This document shows, one piece after another, positions 42,388 to 49,373 of a DNA stretch of 49,373 nucleotides (positions are counted from its first letter, which is position 1; every line of letters starts with the position of its first letter). Source of the DNA: an uncultured Megasphaera sp. (lineage in GTDB: Bacteria > Bacillota > Negativicutes > Veillonellales > Megasphaeraceae); contig UQHB01000019.1 in NCBI GenBank assembly GCA_900540735.1, forward strand, positions 1 to 49,373. Direction: 5' to 3'. Below the pieces are notes generated by a model, which had not been told where the DNA came from, did not search any database, and saw nothing but the letters and a program-made list of their open reading frames with translations. Made by a program: the position numbers and the translations under genes.

Positions 42388-43263
42388 TTACTGTTCGATT
42401 TTTTTGCCTGTTAAGAGTTCATATGCTTCTTCGTATTTTTCAATCGTTTTGTCGATAACATCCTGCGGGAGGAGGTAATCGCTGTCCGGATTCGCTTTGA
42501 GCCAATCGCGAACGAACTGTTTGTCATACGACGGCTGGCTTTGGCCCGGTTTGTAGCCTTCGAGCGGCCAGAAACGGGAGCTATCCGGTGTGAGCATTTC
42601 GTCGCCTAAGATGATGTTGCCATCTTCGTCGAGGCCAAATTCAAATTTCGTATCGGCAATGATGATGCCGCGGGAGAGGGCGTAGTCTGCGCATTTTTTG
42701 TAAAGAGCGATGGTGTAATCGCGAACTTTTTCTGCGTATTCTTTGCCTTTACCTGGGAAGGTTTTGTCGAGAACTTCTGCGCCTTTTTCAAGAGATACGT
42801 TTTCGTCATGTTCGCCAAGTTCTGCTTTCGTGCTCGGTGTGAAAATCGGTTCCGGTAATTTCTGGGATTCTACAAGGCCAGCCGGTAATTTGATGCCGCA
42901 AATCGTGCCGTTTTCTTGGTAGCTAGCCCAGCCGCTGCCGGTGATGTAGCCGCGGACGATGCATTCCATCGGAATCATGGTAAGTTTTTTACACTTCATG
43001 CTGTTTCCTTGGAACTGAGGCTGCTGGAAGAATTCCGGCATATCTGCGTTGTCAACGGAAAGCATGTGGTTTGGAATAATATCTTTCGTAAAATCAAACC
43101 AGAATTTGGACATCTGTGTTAAGATCGTGCCTTTTTTCGTAATTTTGTTTTTCAAAATGTGGTCGAATGCAGAGATACGGTCTGTTGCGACCATGATGAT
43201 GCTGTCGCCTGCATCATACACTTCACGAACTTTGCCTGATTTGAATGGTTTATACTCTTTCAT
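42388..43263 (-). CDS. purC: phosphoribosylaminoimidazole-succinocarboxamide synthase
   Basis: 291-aa SAICAR synthetase of purine synthesis (joins aspartate to CAIR with ATP). Family landmarks: FKSGKVREVYDAGDSIIMVA, TDRISAFDHILKN, IPMECIVRGYITGSGWASYQ, IADTKFEFGLDEDGNIIL, GDEMLTPDSSRFWP. It is the longer bacterial form. ATG 43263 has GGAGG 7 nt upstream; a reading from 43308 would lack a ribosome site. Monocistronic here. Confidence 0.96.
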   Translation of the reverse strand: MKEYKPFKSGKVREVYDAGDSIIMVATDRISAFDHILKNKITKKGTILTQMSKFWFDFTKDIIPNHMLSVDNADMPEFFQQPQFQGNSMKCKKLTMIPMECIVRGYITGSGWASYQENGTICGIKLPAGLVESQKLPEPIFTPSTKAELGEHDENVSLEKGAEVLDKTFPGKGKEYAEKVRDYTIALYKKCADYALSRGIIIADTKFEFGLDEDGNIILGDEMLTPDSSRFWPLEGYKPGQSQPSYDKQFVRDWLKANPDSDYLLPQDVIDKTIEKYEEAYELLTGKKIEQ

Positions 43264-43303
43264 CTTTGGGCCTCCAGTGATAAATTTGATATACTTAGAA
43301 ACA

Positions 43304-43327
43304 CACATTTATCATAGCATAAATGTG
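43304..43327. promoter_or_regulatory. inverted repeat upstream of purC
   Basis: CACATTTAT (43304-43312) and ATAAATGTG (43319-43327) form a perfect 9-bp inverted repeat with a 6-nt spacer, 41 nt before the purC start. It is a candidate repressor operator or leader hairpin. Confidence 0.45.
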
Positions 43328-43421
43328 CCACGAGGTCGATATATTTTTTACATTTTTTACAAGAATAGTACGTTTAAAGTAGAACGTTTAAATTAACGGT
43401 AAAAATAGAAACTTCTTTAGC

Positions 43422-43445
43422 TAAACATTTAAAGTTAAATGTTTA
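43422..43445. promoter_or_regulatory. 24-bp near-perfect palindrome upstream of the leu operon
   Basis: TAAACATTTAA and TTAAATGTTTA separated by AG. It lies 36 nt before the -35 element of the leu promoter; related half-sequences (acgtttaaa) occur at about 43370 and 43383. Likely binding site of a dimeric regulator. Confidence 0.5.
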
Positions 43446-43480
43446 ACCTAAAATTTTTCGGAAAAATCACCAAAACACCC

Positions 43481-43509
43481 TTGCCAAAGCGTCCGTCTTA
43501 TGGTAGGAT
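43481..43509 (+). promoter_or_regulatory. leu operon promoter
   Basis: TTGCCA at 43481-43486, a 17-nt spacer, TAGGAT at 43504-43509. Transcription would start just before the T-box leader. Confidence 0.7.
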
Positions 43510-43513
43510 ACAG

Positions 43514-43801
43514 TCAACGCACAAGTGAACAAACAAATGCGTCGATGAGAATTAGTACGTTCTGGAAAGTTTGCAGAGAGTTGCCGTGTGGTGCAAGGCA
43601 ACAGCGGAACAGAGCCGAACTCATCTCGGAGCAGCTCACTGAACCATAGAGTAGGTAGAGCCGGGGCCTGGCCGTTAACAGACAGGAAGGTATCGAGCAA
43701 TCTGTACCTGTAGAGAGCATACAATGATGTATGAAATTAGAGTGGTAACGCGTAAGCTTCGTCTTTCGTCTCTTTACGAGATGAAAGGCTTTTTTTATTT
43801 C
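43514..43801 (+). promoter_or_regulatory. T-box leader of the leucine operon with terminator
   Basis: About 290 nt of structured leader ending with the T-box sequence GAGTGGTAACGCG (43740-43752) and a terminator stem CTTTCGTCTC/GAGATGAAAG with a T-run (43763-43800). Stem I pairs GATGAG (about 43544) with CTCATC (about 43620). It senses uncharged tRNA; leucine is inferred from the genes downstream. A CTC triplet is present near 43619 but I could not fix the specifier loop with certainty. Confidence 0.88.
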
Positions 43802-43824
43802 ACAAATCATAGGAGAGATGTCGT

Positions 43825-45567
43825 ATGAAAAACGTAACACATTACAAAAAAGGTTATTTTATACCCCCTGTTGTCGATATGTCGTGGGCTCAAAAAGAAT
43901 ATCCCGACAAAGCACCGGTCTGGTGTAGTGTCGATTTGCGTGATGGTAATCAGGCCCTAATCATTCCTATGAGTTTGGAAGAAAAAATTGAGTTCTATAA
44001 AACCTTAGTAGCCATGGGCTTTAAGGAAATCGAAGTGGGCTTCCCGGCAGCGTCGGAAACGGAATACGAATTCCTGCGTTACTTAGTGGACCACGATATG
44101 ATTCCAGATGACGTGACTGTACAGGTGCTGACGCAAGCACGGGAACACATCATTAAAAAGACTTTTGAAGCCTTAAAAGGCGTAAAAAACGCGATTGTCC
44201 ATGTGTATAACTCTACGTCCTTTGCGCAGCGTCAACAGGTCTTTAAAAAATCGAAAGATGAAATCAAAGAAATTGCTATTAACGGCGCAAAATTATTACA
44301 GCGGTTGACTGACGAAGCCGGTGCCAATTATCGTTTTGAATATTCACCAGAAAGCTTCACCGGCACAGAACCCGAATATGCTTTAGAAGTTTGTAATGCC
44401 GTCCTCGATGTCTGGAAACCAACGGCTGACCGCAAAGCTATCATCAATTTACCGTCGACTGTGCAAATGTCTATGCCTCATGTCTTTGCCGCACAGATTG
44501 CCTACGTTTCGCAGAACCTGAAATACCGCGACAACGTCGTCTTATCCGTTCATCCTCATAACGACCGCGGTACAGGCGTGGCTGATGCGGAAATGGCTCT
44601 CCTTGCCGGAGCAGACCGTATTGAAGGCACCTTGTTCGGCAATGGCGAACGGACGGGCAACGCAGATATCGTCACGATTGGTATGAATATGTTTGCTTTA
44701 GGCGTAGACCCGAAATTAGATTTCTCGCACATGCAAAAGCTCGTCGATATTTACGAACGGGTTACGCGCATGCACGTTCATCCTCGGCAGCCCTATGCAG
44801 GCCAGCTCGTCTTTGCAGCCTTCTCTGGGTCGCACCAAGATGCCATTGCCAAAGGCATGCATTTCCGGGAAGAACACAACGAACAGTACTGGACGTGCCC
44901 GTATCTCTACATTGATCCCCACGATGTGGGTCGGACCTACGATTCGGACGTTATCCGCATTAACAGCCAGTCTGGTAAAGGCGGCGTAGGCTTCATTATG
45001 GAACAAAATTATGGTATCGATATGCCGAAGAAGATGCGCGAAGATTTCAGTTACTTCGTCAAAGACGTATCGGATCATCAGCACCAAGAATTGCATCCTA
45101 ATGAAATTTATGATATTTTTACGAAGTACTATTTAAATGTCAAAGAACCGATTACGATGGAAAACTTCATGCTCCAGAAAGTTCGCGGCGAATGGATTGG
45201 GAAAATCCTCATTTCTGCCAACGGCCATGAAGTCATCCTCGAAAGCAAAGGGAATGGCCAGTTAGACGCTGTCAGCAACGCTATTTGCCAGGCTTACGGC
45301 ATTACCATTACGAATTTGGTCTATACAGAACATGACCTCGATAGAGGCGCAAATTCCCGTGGGATTGCGTACTTCGGCTTGACTGATGACAAAGGCAAGA
45401 CGACTTGGGGTGCCGGTGTCGATACCGATACGATTACGGCTTCTATTTACGCCTTCATTTCGGCTATTAACCGCATGGATGGTATTACGGAACGAGTGCG
45501 GTTCCGCACCTTAGAATCAGCACCTGACGCAGTAGGCAAATTCAAAGCCATGGCTGGTCAACATTAA
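43825..45567 (+). CDS. leuA: 2-isopropylmalate synthase
   Basis: 580-aa enzyme that condenses acetyl-CoA with 2-oxoisovalerate, the first committed step to leucine. The catalytic barrel has VDLRDGNQALIIPMSLEEK, GFKEIEVGFPAASETEYEF and the metal-site HPHNDRGTGVADAEMALLAG. The C-terminal allosteric domain (about 440-580) senses leucine. It is the long, fungal/actinobacterial-type LeuA. First gene of leuA-leuC-leuD-leuB behind the T-box. ATG 43825 with ATAGGAG. Confidence 0.95.
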   Translation: MKNVTHYKKGYFIPPVVDMSWAQKEYPDKAPVWCSVDLRDGNQALIIPMSLEEKIEFYKTLVAMGFKEIEVGFPAASETEYEFLRYLVDHDMIPDDVTVQVLTQAREHIIKKTFEALKGVKNAIVHVYNSTSFAQRQQVFKKSKDEIKEIAINGAKLLQRLTDEAGANYRFEYSPESFTGTEPEYALEVCNAVLDVWKPTADRKAIINLPSTVQMSMPHVFAAQIAYVSQNLKYRDNVVLSVHPHNDRGTGVADAEMALLAGADRIEGTLFGNGERTGNADIVTIGMNMFALGVDPKLDFSHMQKLVDIYERVTRMHVHPRQPYAGQLVFAAFSGSHQDAIAKGMHFREEHNEQYWTCPYLYIDPHDVGRTYDSDVIRINSQSGKGGVGFIMEQNYGIDMPKKMREDFSYFVKDVSDHQHQELHPNEIYDIFTKYYLNVKEPITMENFMLQKVRGEWIGKILISANGHEVILESKGNGQLDAVSNAICQAYGITITNLVYTEHDLDRGANSRGIAYFGLTDDKGKTTWGAGVDTDTITASIYAFISAINRMDGITERVRFRTLESAPDAVGKFKAMAGQH

Positions 45568-45583
45568 TAACATAAACGCATGG

Positions 45584-45614
45584 ATGTAGTGGTCGCCTAC
45601 GGGCGGCCATTATA
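45584..45614 (+). other. intergenic hairpin between leuA and leuC
   Basis: Stem TGGTCGCC/GGGCGGCCA (one G-U pair) without a T-run. It may stabilise or process the transcript rather than end it. Confidence 0.35.
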
Positions 45615-45643
45615 CCGCATAGATTTGGGAGGTATCTTGAGTT

Positions 45644-46903
45644 ATGGGAATGACAATGACGCAAAAAATACTGGCAAAACATGCCGGTGTGGCATCTGTA
45701 AAAGCAGGTGACTTAATTACGTGTAAGTTGGACCGCGTGCTGGCCAACGATATTACAGCACCGCCAGCGATTAAAGAATTTAACCGCATTGGCAAACCGG
45801 TCTTTGATAAAGATAAAATCTGTCTCGTACCGGATCATTTCACGCCGAATAAAGACATTAAGTCGGCGGGCCTGGCGAAAATCGTTCGGGACTTTGCTAA
45901 AGAACATCAGATTACGCATTACTTTGAAGTGGGCCGCGTAGGTATTGAACACGTCCTCTTGCCGGAACAAGGCATCGTTGGCCCAGGGCTCTTGACGATT
46001 GGTGCAGACTCGCACACCTGTACGTATGGGGCTCTTGGCGGCTTTGCCACCGGTGTGGGATCGACGGACTTAGGTGTTGCCATGGCTACTGGTGAAGCGT
46101 GGTTCAAAGTACCGGATGCAATTAATGTACATTTAACTGGGACGAAACCAGAAGACATTACAGGCAAAGACGTCATGCTCACCTTAATCGGTATGATTGG
46201 CGTCGACGGCGCTTTATATAAATCCTTAGAATTTACAGGTGAAGGCGTAGCTGCACTCGATATGACAGACCGCTTTACGATTGCCAATATGGCTATTGAA
46301 GCAGGGGCTAAAAATGGCATTTTCCCAGTTGATGAACAGACGAAAGCCTACGAAAAAGGCCGTTTCGTTGGAGAATACGAAATCTTTGAAGCAGATTCAG
46401 ATGCGCATTACTGTCAGACTGTAGAAATCAATTTATCTGAATTGAAGCCAGTCGTTGCATTTCCTCATTTACCGGGGAATACGAAGGTCATTGGCACGTT
46501 CGGCGATATTAAAATCGACCAAGTCGTCATCGGTTCGTGTACCAATGGCCGCTTAGAAGACCTCCGCATTGCTGCTGATATTTTTAAGGGTCACAAGGTT
46601 CACCCTGATGTACGCTGTATCGTCATCCCAGGGAGCCAGCAAGTCTACAAAGATGCTATGAAAGCAGGCTATCTCGATACGTTTATTGACGCAGGCTGCG
46701 CCGTATCGACACCGACATGCGGCCCGTGCCTCGGCGGCTACATGGGCATCATGACGGCTGGTGAAAAATGCGTCTCTACGACGAACCGTAATTTCCGCGG
46801 CCGTATGGGCCATGTCGATAGCGAAGTCTATTTAGCAGGCCCGCAAGTTGCAGCAGCTAGTGCAATCTTAGGCAAGATTGCTACACCGAAGGAGGTCCAA
46901 TAA
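45644..46903 (+). CDS. leuC: 3-isopropylmalate dehydratase large subunit
   Basis: 419-aa aconitase-type subunit that carries the [4Fe-4S] cluster. Ligand regions: GADSHTCTYGALGGFATGVG, VIGSCTNGRLEDLRIAADIF and CGPCLGGYMGIMTAGEKC. It isomerises 2- to 3-isopropylmalate with LeuD. The two-subunit form of about 420 aa is that of Clostridia and archaea. GGGAGG lies 14 nt before ATG 45644. Confidence 0.96.
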   Translation: MGMTMTQKILAKHAGVASVKAGDLITCKLDRVLANDITAPPAIKEFNRIGKPVFDKDKICLVPDHFTPNKDIKSAGLAKIVRDFAKEHQITHYFEVGRVGIEHVLLPEQGIVGPGLLTIGADSHTCTYGALGGFATGVGSTDLGVAMATGEAWFKVPDAINVHLTGTKPEDITGKDVMLTLIGMIGVDGALYKSLEFTGEGVAALDMTDRFTIANMAIEAGAKNGIFPVDEQTKAYEKGRFVGEYEIFEADSDAHYCQTVEINLSELKPVVAFPHLPGNTKVIGTFGDIKIDQVVIGSCTNGRLEDLRIAADIFKGHKVHPDVRCIVIPGSQQVYKDAMKAGYLDTFIDAGCAVSTPTCGPCLGGYMGIMTAGEKCVSTTNRNFRGRMGHVDSEVYLAGPQVAAASAILGKIATPKEVQ

Positions 46904-46904
46904 G

Positions 46905-47393
46905 ATGAGTTTAACAGGGAAAGTTTGGCGCTACGGCAACAATATTGATACAGACGTTATTATTCCGGCACGGTATTTAAATAGTTTTGACCCGAAAGAA
47001 TTGGCATCGCATTGCATGGTCGACATTGATGAAACGTTCGCACCGAATGTCAAAGAAGGGGATATCATGGTCGGCGGCCACAATTTTGGCTGCGGCTCAT
47101 CCCGTGAACACGCTCCCATTGCCATTAAAGCATCGGGCGTGCCTGTCGTCATTGCTGCAAGTTTTGCTCGGATTTTCTATCGCAATGCTATTAACGTCGG
47201 CTTACCGGCTCTCGAAATTGGCGACGATGTCCAGAAAATCAAAGCTGGCGATGTCTTAGAAGTGGATATTTCCACTGGGAAAATCGTCGATAAAACGACA
47301 GGTGATGTCTTCCAAGCTCCGCCACTGCCGGGCTTCATTCAAGATATTGCCAAAGCAGGCGGCTTAATCAATTACGTAAAGGAGTATAAGTAA
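46905..47393 (+). CDS. leuD: 3-isopropylmalate dehydratase small subunit
   Basis: 162-aa swivel domain (GNNIDTDVIIPARYLNSFDP, GGHNFGCGSSREHAPIAIKA). It completes the active site of LeuC. It starts 1 nt after leuC (AAGGAGG upstream) and ends 1 nt before leuB. Longer readings overlapping leuC are not needed. Confidence 0.96.
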   Translation: MSLTGKVWRYGNNIDTDVIIPARYLNSFDPKELASHCMVDIDETFAPNVKEGDIMVGGHNFGCGSSREHAPIAIKASGVPVVIAASFARIFYRNAINVGLPALEIGDDVQKIKAGDVLEVDISTGKIVDKTTGDVFQAPPLPGFIQDIAKAGGLINYVKEYK

Positions 47394-47394
47394 G

Positions 47395-48462
47395 ATGAGT
47401 AAACATATCGTCGTCATTCCCGGCGATGGAATCGGGAAAGAAATTACAGAAGCAGCCGTCAAGGTCTTGCAGAAAGTCGATGAAAAGTGCGGCATTGGCT
47501 TGACCTATGAATGGAAAGATGCTGGCGGTACGGCATACGATAAAGTCGGCAGTCCCCTTCCGGAAGATACGATTGATGCGGCGAAAAAGGCTGATGCCAT
47601 TCTCTTTGGTGCCGTTGGCGGCGACAAATGGGATGGTGTAGAACCGACGAAGCGGCCGGAACAGGCTGTCTTAGGGTTGCGCAAAGCGTTGGGCTTGTAT
47701 GTCAATCTTCGCCCGGTCAAAGTACCGGCCGTATTGTCTGAATATTCTCCGCTCAAACCGGAAATCGTAACGGGCACGGATATCCTCATCGTCCGCGAAC
47801 TCATTGGCGGTATTTATTTCGGTGACCGCTGCGAATCGGAAATCCACAACGGTGTAGAACGGGCGTGGGACCTTGAAAATTACAGTGTCCCTGAAGTGCA
47901 GCGCATTACGAAATTTGCCATGACTGCAGCGCGGAAACGGCGTCACAAGGTCACGTCTGTGGATAAGTCGAATGTCCTCGCTACGTCGCGGTTGTGGCGG
48001 CGCACAGTCATCGATGTTGCAAAAGATTATAGCGATGTCGCACTCAATCATTTCTACGTTGATAATTGTGCTATGCAGCTGGCTATGAATCCGAAACAGT
48101 TCGATGTCATCGTAACGGGCAACTTATTCGGCGATATTTTGAGTGATGAAGCGGCTGTTCTTGGTGGTTCTATTGGCATGATGCCGTCGGCTTCGATTGG
48201 GGAGTTGACGAGTTTGTATGAACCGATTCATGGGTCCGCACCAGATATTGCCGGTCAAGGGATTGCGAATCCGTGTGCTACGATTTTGTCGGCAGCGATG
48301 CTTTTGCGGTACTCTTTAGATGAAGATAAGGCTGCTGATATGATTGAAGCAGCTGTCGATAAGGCTCTCAATGATGGGTGGAGAACGCCTGATTTATACA
48401 AAGAAGGATTTAAAAAGGCAGATACAGAAACAATGACCGATGTGGTGTTGCAGAATATTTAA
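47395..48462 (+). CDS. leuB: 3-isopropylmalate dehydrogenase
   Basis: 355-aa NAD-dependent oxidative decarboxylase giving 2-oxoisocaproate. Motifs: VIPGDGIGKEITEAAVKVLQ, GAVGGDKWD, LRKALGLYVNLRPVKV, RELIGGIYFG, DKSNVLATSRLWRR, VTGNLFGDILSDEAAVLGGS and EPIHGSAPDIAGQGIANPCA. Last gene of the leucine operon; the branched-chain transaminase is not in the window. Confidence 0.97.
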   Translation: MSKHIVVIPGDGIGKEITEAAVKVLQKVDEKCGIGLTYEWKDAGGTAYDKVGSPLPEDTIDAAKKADAILFGAVGGDKWDGVEPTKRPEQAVLGLRKALGLYVNLRPVKVPAVLSEYSPLKPEIVTGTDILIVRELIGGIYFGDRCESEIHNGVERAWDLENYSVPEVQRITKFAMTAARKRRHKVTSVDKSNVLATSRLWRRTVIDVAKDYSDVALNHFYVDNCAMQLAMNPKQFDVIVTGNLFGDILSDEAAVLGGSIGMMPSASIGELTSLYEPIHGSAPDIAGQGIANPCATILSAAMLLRYSLDEDKAADMIEAAVDKALNDGWRTPDLYKEGFKKADTETMTDVVLQNI

Positions 48463-48630
48463 TGGTATTTAGTTGTCGGCCCAGGGAGATAGCCCTAGAA
48501 CGTACGAAACGCAGGTGTCGCGTTGCGCCAATGACGTTTCTTAACGTTCTAGGGCTATCTCTATGTATGCGTCAATTAACTAAATATTCTGCAGGGGATG
48601 TACGAGAAGGTGTCGCTTCGCGCCAATGGC
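48450..48630. repeat. nested long inverted repeat plus direct repeat after leuB
   Basis: Outer arms GCAGAATATTTA (48450-48461, the leuB end) and TAAATATTCTGC (48581-48592). Inner perfect 18-bp arms GAGATAGCCCTAGAACGT (48486-48503) and its complement (48544-48561), with GAAACG/CGTTTC in the 40-nt loop. The motif AGGTGTCGC-x-T-x-GCGCCAATG occurs in the loop (48513-48535) and again at 48608-48630. There is no T-run, so this is not a simple terminator; a REP/MITE-like element or a structured RNA is possible. Confidence 0.6.
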
Positions 48631-48761
48631 TTTGGTATTACAATGCATTGATATATAATATCATTTATTATATTTATATAGAAATCTCGATAATTGCGTA
48701 ATTTGAATGGTTTATACTTCATAATTTCTAAATGGATATACTTCTTTTTATCTACTTATGT

Positions 48762-48790
48762 TGACAACAACTATCAAATAATGCATAATA
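48762..48790 (+). promoter_or_regulatory. promoter of the small membrane protein gene
   Basis: TTGACA about 48762-48767 and CATAAT about 48785-48790, spacer 17 nt, in an AT-rich stretch (48631-48800) in which nothing else was seen. Confidence 0.5.
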
Positions 48791-48826
48791 AAATCAATAG
48801 AAGTGGTGGTGAAAGGAGGTTATCTT

Positions 48827-49177
48827 ATGAAGTTTGTTCGCTTTGTCTTAGGTATGGTTACGTTCGTGTTATTTTTTGCTGTACTGATGCAGTGTGTATT
48901 GTTAGATGTATCTTCGATACAACAGATTGGCGGCCCTATGGGTGTGTTAGTGACGTTTTTAGCGGTACTAGCTGGGTTGATTGCTATTATTGGACAGCGG
49001 TCTGCTACGGGAGCGGTCGTTGTCGGGATTTTCTTTTTTGCTGGTGCTGTGTTAGGCATGGAAGGTGGTCATGTCGAAGGGATTTTAGCTGTTTGGGGCA
49101 AGTTATTCTTGACCTTAGCTGCTGTGTTCTGGGCGACGGCATGGTGCCAGAAGCGGCAGGAAGTGGTGGAAAAATAG
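48827..49177 (+). CDS. small membrane protein of unknown function
   Basis: 116-aa protein with about four hydrophobic segments (FVLGMVTFVLFFAVLMQCVL, GPMGVLVTFLAVLAGLIAII, GAVVVGIFFFAGAVLGM, ILAVWGKLFLTLAAVFWAT) and short charged ends. AAAGGAGG lies 7 nt before ATG 48827. No family recognised. It stands alone between the leu operon and a sugar-nucleotide gene. Confidence 0.75.
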   Translation: MKFVRFVLGMVTFVLFFAVLMQCVLLDVSSIQQIGGPMGVLVTFLAVLAGLIAIIGQRSATGAVVVGIFFFAGAVLGMEGGHVEGILAVWGKLFLTLAAVFWATAWCQKRQEVVEK

Positions 49178-49187
49178 GTTTCTTCAG

Positions 49188-49216
49188 TTGTATTTCTCTG
49201 GAAAATAGGCTACACT
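49188..49216 (+). promoter_or_regulatory. rfbC promoter
   Basis: TTGTAT at 49188-49193, a 17-nt spacer and TACACT at 49211-49216. Confidence 0.55.
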
Positions 49217-49249
49217 ACAGGTATCCCTAATTTCAAGGAGGATACAACG

Positions 49250-49373
49250 ATGAATATTATTAGAACAAAAATGCCTGGTGTGTTTCTCTTATTCCCGACG
49301 GTCTTTGATGACGCAGACGGATTTGAAATGGAATCGTGGAGCAAGAGAAATTTGCTGATGGCTGGTCTGAATA
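49250..49373 (+). CDS. rfbC: dTDP-4-dehydrorhamnose 3,5-epimerase, start only
   Basis: The first 41 codons (MNIIRTKMPGVFLLFPTVFD, then FEMESWSKRNLLMAGLN) match the RfbC/RmlC N-terminus, including the usual F-MES-NK pattern. The enzyme makes dTDP-rhamnose precursor for surface polysaccharide. AAGGAGG lies 8 nt before ATG 49250. Cut by the window end. Confidence 0.85.
   Translation, partial: MNIIRTKMPGVFLLFPTVFDDADGFEMESWSKRNLLMAGLN

Noticed and set aside
48486..48561. 18-bp hairpin as the leu operon terminator
   Set aside because: It lacks a T-tract after the stem and has a 40-nt loop; kept as a repeat of unknown role.
48700..48722. Decayed second copy of the purC 5' end
   Set aside because: An 18-nt match (agtataaaccattcaaat, reverse strand) to the purC start region was seen, but similarity fades at once on both sides. 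Probably chance or too short to support.
1..49373. CRISPR arrays, tRNA and rRNA genes
   Set aside because: No spaced direct-repeat array, cloverleaf with T-arm consensus or rRNA stretch was found on either strand by reading.

Overview
The window reads as a chromosome segment of a diderm Firmicute of the class Negativicutes, probably Veillonellaceae and Megasphaera-like. This is inferred from the Firmicute-type riboswitches, T-box and LexA/YneA pair standing next to an ExbB-ExbD-TonB-outer-membrane receptor operon, and from the codon style of the core genes. No 16S gene or other species marker is present. The core backbone (about 17.5-29.7 kb and 42.4 kb to the end) is clearly more G+C-rich than two AT-richer accessory blocks.

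Region 1 (1-17.5 kb) is an imported defence island, probably the right end of an integrative element. It holds a sigma-like element regulator, an ABC-three-component (ABC-3C) system whose DUF2326 ATPase gene carries two one-base losses, a small HTH gene, and a type I restriction-modification locus. That locus runs hsdM, PIN nuclease, half hsdS, inverted half hsdS, tyrosine recombinase, full hsdS, hsdR. The three hsdS pieces carry four copies of a 15-bp site in alternating orientation, so target specificity should switch by DNA inversion. A GmrSD-like DUF262/DUF1524 nuclease and a RhuM-family protein follow. A remnant resembling the 3' end of an RNA uracil-5-methyltransferase gene at about 17.45-17.54 kb may mark the island border.

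Region 2 (17.5-29.7 kb) is core metabolism under layered RNA control. A Cys-rich leader peptide and a SAM-I riboswitch precede a protein-thiocarboxylate sulfur relay (HcyS/HcyF/HcyD-like, sulfite reductase, TusA-like) that most likely makes homocysteine/methionine. A cobalamin riboswitch precedes exbB-exbD-tonB-receptor, so the system is probably for B12 uptake. A TPP riboswitch precedes thiC. Divergent lexA and yneA share a 12-bp LexA-like box, followed by a tyrosine recombinase, a DJ-1/PfpI protein and a small hypothetical gene.

Region 3 (29.7-42.3 kb) is a second, dead type I RM locus. Its hsdM is split by an 8.9-kb serine-recombinase-type element (30335-39254) inserted exactly at the DPCCGSGG methyltransferase motif, with symmetric att arms at both ends. 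The element carries two recombinases that have both lost the catalytic N-terminus, a wrecked ABC-3C remnant, a sigma-like gene, and a stress cargo (Rrf2 regulator, NAD(P)-binding protein, flavin/ferredoxin protein, zinc-type macrodomain, class M sirtuin). Beyond hsdM lie an hsdS with an in-frame stop, an inverted hsdS half and an hsdR with three large deletions.

Region 4 (42.3-49.4 kb) is core again: purC, a T-box-controlled leuA-leuC-leuD-leuB operon, a 140-nt inverted-repeat structure, a small membrane protein and the start of rfbC.
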